From Thereva unica (Eukaryota > Arthropoda > Insecta > Diptera > Therevidae), in contig OX465284.1 in assembly GCA_949987705.1 (NCBI GenBank), positions 65,457,470-65,521,469 of the forward strand: a stretch of DNA of 64,000 nt. The letters run 5' to 3'. Positions 12,394 through 21,449 of this stretch are shown here, in pieces. Made by a program: the position numbers and the translations under genes. The notes beneath the pieces are model-generated. The model was given only the letters and a program-made list of their open reading frames with translations, ran no database searches and was not told where the DNA came from. Positions within the stretch are counted from its first letter, which is position 1, and every line of letters starts with the position of its first letter.

Positions 12394-12514
12394 TTTAATA
12401 TAAATGATTCAATTTTATTCATAAAAGTATGCAATCATTTCATCAATGTTTTCTCATGACGTTGTCACGTTAAACTATCGTCCGTAAACCCTCTTTACAG
12501 ACAACAAATTTTTT
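12394..12514 (+). mobile_element. Helentron-like 3' end fragment
   Basis: This 121-bp stretch matches 52,009-52,129 with one mismatch. The other copy follows a helicase-endonuclease coding remnant. It contains a 9-bp-stem hairpin (GTCCGTAAA / TTTACAGAC, one mismatch) followed by AACAAATTTTTT, and the homology ends in the T run. That fits the end of a Helentron (Helitron2), which has a 3' hairpin and inserts at T-rich sites. It begins exactly after the CTAG of the neighbouring Helitron tail, so the Helitron apparently inserted into it. Confidence 0.65.
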
Positions 12515-12588
12515 AAAAAAATTTTTTAACCATTTATTTTATTTTCTACTTTTTAGTTTATTATATGTATTCCGCCATTTTATGATAG
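12515..12588. other. AT-rich spacer between the arrays
   Basis: About 75 bp of A/T runs join the Helentron-like end to the first monomer of the second array. Nothing else is visible. Confidence 0.6.
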
Positions 12589-15500
12589 CGACATGGGTAT
12601 CAAATGAAAGGGTATGATAAGTAGAATACAATAAGCTATGTCTTTATATCCATGGCGGCCGTCTCAAGAGGGCGGACTACCATTTCTTCACCACAAACCT
12701 CGACATAGGTATCAGTTGAAAGGGTATCATAAGTTAGAATACCATAAGCGATATAATATACTCAATATCTGGTTAGATCCATGGCGGTCATCTCAAGAGG
12801 ACGGACTACCATTTTCTTCACCACCACCTCGACATAGCTATCAATAGTAGAATACCATAAGCGATATAATATACTCAATATCTGGTTAGATCCATGGCGG
12901 TCATCTCAAGAGGGCGGATTACCATTTTCTTCACAACCCCCTCGACAAGGGTATCAAATGAAAGGTTATGATAAGTAGAAGACAATAAGCAATATAGTAT
13001 ACTCAATAAATAGTTAGATCCACCGAGGCCACCACAAGAGGACGCATTACCATTTTCTTCACAACCCCCTCGACATGGGTATCAAATGAAAGGGTATGAT
13101 AAGTAGAATACAATAAGCTATGTCTTTATATCCATTTCGGCTGTCTCAAGAGGGCGGACTACCATTTCTTCACCACCACCTCGACATAGGTATCAGTTGA
13201 AAGGGTATCATAAGTAGAATACCATAAGCGATATAATATACTCAATATATGGTTAAATCCATGGCTGTCATCTCAAGAGGGCGGATTACCATTTTCTTCA
13301 CAACCCCCTCGACATGGGTATCAAATGAAAGGGTATGATAAGTAGAATACAATAAGCTATGTCTTTATATCCATGGCGACTGTCTCAAGAGGGCGGACTA
13401 CCATTTCTTCACCACCACCTCGACATAGGTATCAGTTGAAAGGGTATCATAAGTAGAATACCATAAGCGATATAATGTACTTAATATATGGTTAGATCCA
13501 TGGCTGTCATCTCAAGAGGGCGGATTACCATTTTCTTCTCAACCCCCTCGACATGGGTATCAAATGAAAGGGTATGATAAGTAGAATACAATAAGCAATA
13601 TAGTATACTCAGTAAATAGTTAGATCCGCCGAGGCCACCTCAAGAGGACGCATTACCATTTTCTTCACAACCCCCACGACATGGGTATCAAATGAAAGGG
13701 TATGATAAGTAGAATACAATAAGCTATGTCTTTATATCCATGGCAGCCGTCTCAAGAGGGCGGACTACCATTTCTTCACCACCACCTCGACATAGGTAAC
13801 AATTGAAAGGTTATCATAAGTAGAATATAATAAGCGATATAATATACTCAATATCTGGTTAGATCCATGGCGGTCATCTCAAGAGGGCGGATTACCATTT
13901 TCTTCACAACCCCCTCGACATGGGTATCAAATGAAAGGGTATGATAAGTAGAATACAATAAGCTATGTCTTTATATCCATGGCGGATGTCTCAAGAGGGC
14001 GGACTACCATTTCTTCACCACCACCTCGACATAGGTATCAATAGTAGAATACCATAAGCGATATAATATACTCAATATCTGGTTAGATCCATGGCGGTCA
14101 TCTCAAGAGGGCGGATTACCATTTTCTTCACAACCCCCTCGACATGGGTATCAAATGAAGGGGTATGATAAGTAGAAGACAATAAGCAATATAGTATACT
14201 CAATAAATAGTTAGATCCACCGAGGCCACCTCAAGAGGACGCATTACCATTTTCTTCACAACCCCCTCGACATGGGTATCAAATGAAAGGGTATGATAAG
14301 TAGAATACAATAAGCTATGTCTTTATATCCATGGCGACTGTCTCAAGAGGGCGGACTACCATTTCTTCACCACCACCTCGACATAGGTATCAGTTGAAAG
14401 GGTATCATAAGTAGAATACCATAAGCGATATAATGTACTTAATATATGGTTAGATCCATGGCTGTCATCTCAAGAGGGCGGATTACCATTTTCTTCTCAA
14501 CCCCCTCGACATGGGTATCAAATGAAAGGGTATGATAAGTAGAATACAATAAGCAATATAGTATACTCAATAAATAGTTAGATCCGCCGAGGCCACCTCA
14601 AGAGGACGCATTACCATTTTCTTCGCAACCCCCACGACATGGGTATCAAATGAAAGGGTATGATAAGTAGAATACAATAAGCTATGTCTTTATATCCATG
14701 GCAGCCGTCTCAAGAGGGCGGACTACCATTTCTTCACCACCACCTCGACATAGGTAACAATTGAAAGGTTATCATAAGTAGAATATAATAAGCGATATAA
14801 TATACTCAATATCTGGTTAGATCCATGGCGGTCATCTCAAGAGGGCGGATTACCATTTTCTTCACAACCCCCTCGACATGGGTATCAAATGAAAGGGTAT
14901 GATAAGTAGAATACAATAAGCTATGTCTTTATATCCATGGCGGATGTCTCAAGAGGGCGGACTACCATTTCTTCACCACCACCTCGACATAGGTATCAAT
15001 AGTAGAATACCATAAGCAAATATAATATACTCAATATCTGGTTAGATCCATGGCGGTCATCTCAAGAGGGCGGATTACCATTTTCTTCACAACCCCCTCG
15101 ACATGGGTATCAAATGAAGGGGTATGATAAGTAGAAGACAATAAGCAATATAGTATACTCAATAAATAGTTAGATCCGCCGAGGCCACCTCAAGAGGACG
15201 CATTACCATTTTCTTCGCAACCCCCACGACATGGGTATCAAATGAAAGGGTATGATAAGTAGAATACAATAAGCTATGTCTTTATATCCATGGCAGCCGT
15301 CTCAAGAGGGCGGACTACCATTTCTTCACCACCACCTCGACATAGGTAACAATTGAAAGGTTATCATAAGTAGAATATAATAAGCGATATAATATACTCA
15401 ATATCTGGTTAGATCCATGGCGGTCATCTCAAGAGGGCGGATTACCATTTTCTTCACAACCCCCTCGACATGGGTATCAAATGAAAGGGTATGATAAGTA

Positions 15501-16433
15501 GAATACAATAAGCCATGTCTTTATATCCATGGCGGATGTCTCAAGAGGGCGGACTACCATTTCTTCACCACCACCTCGACATAGGTATCAATAGTAGAAT
15601 ACCATAAGCAAATATAATATACTCAATATCTGGTTAGATCCATGGCGGTCATCTCAAGAGGGCGGATTACCATTTTCTTCACAACCCCCTCGACATTGGT
15701 ATCAAATGAAGGGGTATGATAAGTAGAAGACAATAAGCAATATAGTATACTCAATAAATAGTTAGATCCACCGAGGCCACCTCAAGAGGACGCATTACCA
15801 TTTTCTTCGCAACCCCCACGACATGGGTATCAAATGAAAGGATATGATAAGTAGAATACAATAACCTATGTCTTTATATCCATGGCGGCCATTTCAAGAG
15901 GGCGGACTACCATTTCTTCACCACCACCTTGACATAGGTAACAATTGAAAGGTTATCATAAGTAGAATATAATAAGCGATATAATATACTCAATATCTGG
16001 TTAGATCCATGGCGGTCATCTCAAGAGGGCGGATTACTATTTTCTTTACAACCTCTTTGACATGGGTATCAAATGAAAGGGTATGATAAGTAGAATACAA
16101 TAAGCTATGTCTTTATATCAATGGCGGCCGTCTCAAGAGGGCGGACTACCATTTCTTCACCACCACCTCGTCATAGGTATCAATTGAAAGGGTATCATAA
16201 GTAGAATACCGTAAGCGATATAATATACTGAATACCTGGTTAGATCCATGGCGGTCATCTCAAGAAGGCGGATAACAATTTTCTTCACAACCCCCTCGAC
16301 ATGGGTATCAAATGAAAGGGTATGATAAGTAGAATACTATAAGCAATATAGTATACTCAATAAATAGTTAGATCCACCGAGGCCACCTCAAGAGGACGCA
16401 TTACCATTCTCTTCACAACCCCCTCGACATGGC
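12589..16433 (+). repeat. Satellite array 2 (~122-bp monomer, 958/592-bp higher-order units)
   Basis: The monomer family is that of array 1 but the higher-order arrangement differs. GGCAGCCGTCTC occurs at 13,742, 14,700 and 15,292. GGCGGATGTCTC occurs at 13,981, 14,939 and 15,531. Both give spacings of 958 and 592. The 366-bp difference equals three monomers, so the second spacing looks like a three-monomer deletion version of the first. One shortened monomer type (CATAGGTATCAATAGTAG) lacks part of the unit. The array stops abruptly at CGACATGG, where protease-like coding sequence starts. Confidence 0.93.
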
Positions 16434-16435
16434 AA

Positions 16436-16867
16436 CTAATTGATCATGAATTTGGAAAACGAGAAACCCTGAGTGGTCAATGTAAAAATTGTTCGTACAC
16501 TCCAAAGATTCGTAAATCGGAAATGATTTCGGCAGCACCTGTTCTCATAATACAACTGAAATTATTCGAACTGAAAAATAAAAAGTTTATTAAAATTGAG
16601 CAAAGCTGTCACTTCTGCAAAATTGCATATAGGAGGTTCAAATTATAAAGTGATTAGTGCTATATTCCATGTAGGAACACTCGAACAAGGTCATTACATC
16701 AGCATGTTGAAACAAAAATCGAGCTGGTTAAGGATCAATGATTCCATAGTGCAGAAAAAATCTTGGCCGAGAAATTCGAAAGGAGCTTATGTTTTTTTTT
16801 ACAAAGGCAATAATATTAGTTTGAATTCCTGCATTTTGTTATTTTGTTATTACCTACTTATAAAATA
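16436..16867 (+). pseudogene. Ubiquitin-specific protease (USP/UCH, peptidase C19) C-terminal fragment
   Basis: USPs are cysteine proteases that remove ubiquitin. The first frame (from 16,436) reads LIDHEFGKRETLSGQCKNC and then APVLIIQLKLFE, matching the CxxC half of the USP zinc ribbon and the P-x-x-L-I-x-L-K-x-F strand. After a one-base frameshift near 16,570-16,620 the second frame continues with YKVISAIFHVGTLEQGHY, which contains the His box (H-x-G then GHY). It goes on to W-x-x-INDSIV, the Asp/Asn box region, and AYVFFYKG, the usual end of the fold. The Cys box and N-terminal half are missing. It starts flush against the satellite array. It could be a fragment carried by a Helitron-type element or a dead retrocopy. 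No intron is visible in it. Confidence 0.72.
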
Positions 16868-16966
16868 AATAAAAAAATATAATGAACAATTAAATACATA
16901 ATATTTTTTTATACAGAAGATTATTTACTTTTATTTTAGAATGTATTAAAACAAAAAAGAGTGATA

Positions 16967-17460
16967 TCCCACCAAAAAAACATTAAAAATGTGAATTAGT
17001 AGTTCGTGGGCGCGGAAATTATTTATTGGGACAGTTTAAAACACACTTATAACAAAAAGAAGTGATATGGATTAGTCAAGATGTATCGTTAATAGCATGA
17101 AATAATTAAACACGTGCATTTACGAACGAATTCAAAGGAATTATACAACTGCCAATTTTTATTTAAAACTCAATAAAGTATTATCAACCGCGAAAAAGTT
17201 GGCTGGCGTGTTCGTTGTATACCTAGCATGAATCTTTGCTGTCCTTCAAAATGTAACAAATTTTATTAGAAACACTATAGACTGAGCCGCACTGAATTCG
17301 TTCGTAAATGCACGTGTTTAATTATTTCATGCTATTAACGATACATCTTGACTAATCCATATCACTTCTTTTTGTTATAAGTGTGTTTTAAACTGTCCCA
17401 ATAAATAATTTCCGCGCCCACGAACTACTAATTCACATTTTTAATGTTTTTTTGGTGGGA
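16967..17460. mobile_element. 494-bp foldback/MITE with identical 167-bp arms
   Basis: The left arm (16,967-17,133) and right arm (17,294-17,460) are identical reverse complements over all 167 positions by eye. They surround a 160-bp centre. The ends read TCCCACCAAAAAAAC and TA flanks both sides (16,965-16,966 and 17,461-17,462), as in Tc1/mariner-type insertions. There is no coding capacity, so the element is non-autonomous. Perfect arms suggest a recent insertion or arm-to-arm gene conversion. Confidence 0.85.
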
Positions 17461-17823
17461 TAGATGCTTACTGTGCATTATATACTTGCTTAATGGGTAT
17501 AGTGCAATTTTTTTTATACTCTACATATGTACCTTCCAAAGAAAATTCCACTTTACACGACCACGATTGCTTGGCTACTTAATTTTTTATAGCGTTTTGA
17601 AAACGTTAACCTTTTTTCACAATATGAACGTTTAAAAATAAGCAAAAAGAGTAAAGTAGCAACTACAATTTCTCAGTCCGTAGAAAAAAATCTAACCTTC
17701 CATGACTGATTGCTCACTATTGGAAGTGTCCTCGAATCATCCCCCCCAAAAAAAACCGCAATCTATAAACTTTTTTTTTAGACTTTTGGCCAGCTTTTTT
17801 GGATTTGGTCCCACTGTGCGTGG

Positions 17824-18480
17824 GCCAGGTTCCATTTAAGGGGCTCCAAATTTTCAGGGGTAATTTTAGGAGAATTGTAACAATAATCTGAAATATTTGA
17901 GACCGTTAGCTTTTTACTCTAATTCTAATTGGTTGTTGAATTCATTGGAATTCCATAGAAATGGAAATGATTGTCTGTTATTTATAATAACCGTTCAAAA
18001 GCCGCACTTTTTTCTGCAATACTCCCCTAAAATATTATCAAGGCAAATATTGTCTAGCCAGCAGTGGGCAACCTCAGCCACGGTCCACGAAAAAGTTCTA
18101 TACAAGACAGATCTGCGAGATCCTTGGAAAAAATTATGAATCAATATTTTAATGTCCATAATTTAGTATTAATGTTAAAGCCAATTTAGTATTAATGTTA
18201 CACTATGCAGTATTTCTGTTATTACCCCGATACACAAACCGGTTTTATAGATAAGTGGTTACAATTAAGCGTTTGTTTTCCTCACTTTTGCATCAGAACA
18301 TTTGTCAGACTTACCAATCGATTACACTAACTCAATCACAATATAAAAATTCTCAGGGTCCGCGAAAACTATGGGGAATTCCCCTTTTAATTCGTGTTTA
18401 TTGTACATTACAACCGTTACCTGGAAACAAGGCAGAAAAAGAGTACTTAGTGTGTCTTACCTACATTATACACAAACTTG
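17824..18480. other. No gene seen
   Basis: Open frames at 17,897-18,139 and 18,255-18,497 resemble no family and lack any domain I recognise. A short direct duplication around TTTAGTATTAATGTTA lies near 18,160-18,200. Confidence 0.4.
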
Positions 18481-19830
18481 TTAACTTCCAAGTATAGGAA
18501 GTTATTGTAATCGGTCCGAAAATCGAAATCGAAAATTTCGACGTATTTTCATCTTTCAAGGCTCCAGGATCATTTTAAGCAAAAAATTGGGAGGAAGTAT
18601 GTGTGTGTGTGCGCGTACAGGTGTGGTCATTTTTTCCTGCACGATATCGCGCGAACCAAAAAAGATATCGACTTCGTTGAGGTGTCGTTCGAAGCGTATT
18701 AACCGAAATATGATCTGAAAAGATTTTCATTAAAATTCGGTCGAGCCGTTTTTTTGTTTAAGCGGCGTAAGTGATTTTTTTACCTGCATGATATCGCCCG
18801 AACCACGAAAGATATTGACTTACATGAGGTGCCGTTCGAAGCGTATTAGCGACAATATAATCTTAAAAGATTTTTATAATATTCGGTTGAGCGGTTTTTT
18901 CGTTTACATGACATAAGTGATGTTTGTACCTGCACGATATCGCGCGAACTATGAAAGTCGACTTAGTTGACGTGCCGTTCGAAGAGTATTATCCAAAATA
19001 TGATCTGAAAAGATTTTCATAAAATTCGGTCGAACCGTTTTTTTTTGTGTGAACAACGTTTATGATTTTTGTACCTGCACGAACCGCGCAAACTAAAAAC
19101 TATATCGACTTCATTGAGGTGCCGAAAAAGGAATATTAACGAAGAAATGCTCTGAAAAAAATTTCATAATATTCGGTTGGGCCTTTTTTGTTTAAATAGA
19201 AAAAACTTCGGGTAATTGTCAGAAAGACCTTAAATTGACAAGTTTTGCTAATATCTAATAAACTCGATGGAATGAGACCCGTTCTAAACGAAGTGATCTT
19301 TTTTGGGTTCTGCACAGCGATAGCCTTCGAACAAAACATCACTTGTCAAAATCCGACAACCTTTCAAAATCGTGCAAAAATTTCGTTACCCTTTACAAAC
19401 AGCGCGAATTTTTCAAACCTTGGATTAGCACTTTTTGACGGGGAATTGTTTTCTACACGTGATACAGTTTCAGGAAATTACGGTTTATCTCGGGATTTCC
19501 AGGAGTTACCGCAAAATTTGTTCTTTTTGGTCAAGTCTGACAAGTACTTAACAGTTACAGTTTTGCTAATATCTCCGGAAAGCTTTGTAATTTCCAAATG
19601 AAGTCATTCGCTTCTCAGTTTGTCAATGGCGCTTCAGCCCGCTCAATACGAATTTGAACACCCGCTTTAGAAGGAAATGTTTGTTTGCCAAAGTTCAGGA
19701 AACATAAATTCTCTAGAAAATCCACTAGTGCTAAACGTATAACTATTTTGTAAGAAGTCAGTTTATTCCATCTTCGTTCATCATACTGGGATGTTAATCG
19801 TGTGGACCGAAGGGGTCAAACCCACATCCC
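18481..19830 (+). repeat. Dispersed repeat family A, copy 2
   Basis: This is the longest of three copies. It starts with TTAACTTCC...GGAAGTTATTG, then a short GTGTGTGTGTGCGCG tract. Four internal units of about 143-146 bp follow, starting near 18,641, 18,786, 18,932 and 19,077, each with a version of GCACGATATCGCGCGAAC. The 3' part (ATGAGACCCGTTCTAAACGA) runs on to GGACCGAAGGGGTCAAACCC near 19,803, which copy 3 also has in inverse. No open frame in it has a recognisable product. Confidence 0.78.
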
Positions 19831-21026
19831 AACTAGTTTAAATTGAAGACAGATCGATGGGGGGGAGGAGTAAAATCATTGTGGGTGGTTAGCTCGTAAA
19901 CAGTTAAAATGTAAAAAGTTATTCGGTCATACTATTACCAGTTGGGTGATCAGTTGATATTAATTGATCACTTTACCAAAAGAAGCTGCGTATGAAATTG
20001 TGACGTGACTCATATATCAGGCTATTTGTTGGTGGCCGCAAAGATTCCCTTTAGCCTGCTCAATAGCTTTTCGATACCGCAGGATATCAAATATCCAGAA
20101 GCGGTATAGGTTAGAGGGTTTACAAAGCTTTTTTCTACCTAAAACATGCTACAAACGTTTACTAGTTACAACCATCGACAGATTTGACCCGTACTTACGT
20201 AAAGGTTTCCATTGTTCCGAAATAGTTCATATATTAATGCACTAAAAACGCCTCCCTCATGAGGGTTGACCAATAAATTTAAACACAATTTCTTGGTAGA
20301 CAATACACATGTCAAAACTTTTTACCTGCCACACCTTTCAGCTAGTTTTAGCTATATTTGGATACAGAAGAGTCATATACTCTGTACTTATGTCAATGCG
20401 AATAAAGGAAATCAAGTAATCAAAGACTTATATTCTGCTGCAGGTCAAAAATTCATAGTCAGGCAAACTCATCATAAACTAAACATTTCTCAAAGAAAGA
20501 CGAAAGGGAAAGCAGTTTCCTTGCCACTCTCTGCGTTTAATCCATTTACGGTTGAGAATTGTCATCGCTTTAAGTTGTTACCGAATTTAATAAGATTCTG
20601 GTTTCTTAATGCCAATCGCATTAATTAAAAGTGAAGTGATACCTTTATACGAGGTGGAATTCAATGAGATTTTGAAAAGTTTTAGCAATGAATATATGTA
20701 GGTGGAAGGGAGATCAAAGCCCTTTTCACTTTATATCAAGCTGTGGAAGCTTCAAAAAGGATCTAATTTTCTTGTACTGAATAGTTTTACAGAAAAAAGT
20801 TATTTTCCCTTTCGAGGTTATGTTCATAATATCAAACAAAATAGGATTTAAATTTTATGAAATAGAGTTCTTGTCCTGCAAGCTTGGATACATAAAAACG
20901 TGTTTACGTGAGACTGTTTAAGCCAAAAAGATCCAGTGCAAGTCAGTGCACAGCAAACAACTTAGAAGTGAAACATCTTTGATCTTTACTTTTTTATTAT
21001 CGATAAGTGAAGAATTGCTGAAGAGG
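19831..21026. other. No recognisable gene
   Basis: The longest open frame (20,266-20,628, plus strand) begins at a non-ATG codon, is AT-biased, and shows no domain I know. A short inverted repeat around ACCGC..GCGGT lies near 20,075-20,105. Otherwise I see nothing to annotate. Confidence 0.4.
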
Positions 21027-21030
21027 TTAA

Positions 21031-21181
21031 AGGTGAATTTACATATCCGACGTTGCGCCGCTCTTTCGATAAGAGTTCAACCAATAAAGAAACTATTTGA
21101 TGTTTTTGAAATTGGTTCTGATCGGTTGAAATATTAAAAAAGAGCGACGCGATAGAAAAACGCCAGATATGTAAATTCACT
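21031..21181. mobile_element. 151-bp MITE flanked by TTAA
   Basis: The left end AGGTGAATTTACATATC and right end GATATGTAAATTCACT form a terminal inverted repeat with a 1-bp indel. A more diverged inner part contains GCGCCGCTCTTT / AAAGAGCGACGC. TTAA lies immediately outside both ends (21,027-21,030 and 21,182-21,185), the hallmark of piggyBac-type insertion. The ends themselves do not look like classical piggyBac termini, so the superfamily is uncertain. Confidence 0.65.
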
Positions 21182-21234
21182 TTAAGGCAACTCTCTGTCT
21201 TCAGTAGAACACACTTGTTAAAGCCATCTGAAGC

Positions 21235-21435
21235 GCGTTCAAAAACCTTACTATGGTTAACCATGGTAAACTTTTGTCGTTCAAAAACTTCGTGGTTAAC
21301 TACATCATAACCACGAGCATAACTTTTTGGCGTTCAAAAACCTCAATGGTTAAACATAAACCTTCGTGGTTAACTAAAGTTCAGCATATAACCACAGCTC
21401 ACTTCGTGGTTTACCATAGTAAGGTTTTTGAACGC
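21235..21435. mobile_element. ~200-bp inverted-repeat MITE
   Basis: The ends GCGTTCAAAAACCTTACTAT and its reverse complement (about 30 bp in all) bound an interior rich in repeated versions of TCGTGGTTAAC and GTTCAAAAACYT. There is no coding sequence. A clear target-site duplication is not visible. It sits at the 3' side of an antisense LINE remnant. Confidence 0.7.
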
Positions 21436-21449
21436 TCTCCTGAAAGTTG

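Larger units (their letters stand above)
5174..17818. mobile_element. 12.6 kb structure with Transib-type termini and CGTGG duplication
   Basis: The left end reads CACAGTGGGACCAAATCC and the right end (17,781-17,818) is its reverse complement. The 38-bp terminal repeats are identical. Transib transposons, the source of the RAG recombinase, have ends starting with a CACWRTG heptamer and make 5-bp GC-rich target duplications. Here CGTGG flanks both ends (5,169-5,173 and 17,819-17,823). No transposase of this type is visible inside. The interior holds satellite arrays, Helitron tails, a protease fragment and foldback elements. Either a small non-autonomous Transib element was filled by later insertions and array growth, or a larger composite moved as a unit. 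The ends and duplication are seen directly. The history is inferred. Confidence 0.7.

Noticed and set aside
6715..16433. Regularly spaced repeats that might suggest a CRISPR array
   Set aside because: Repeats are about 122 bp with no unique spacers, organised as a higher-order tandem satellite in a eukaryotic TE-rich context.
20266..20628. 120-residue plus-strand frame
   Set aside because: It starts at a non-ATG codon, has AT-biased composition, and shows no recognisable domain, splice context or neighbour support.
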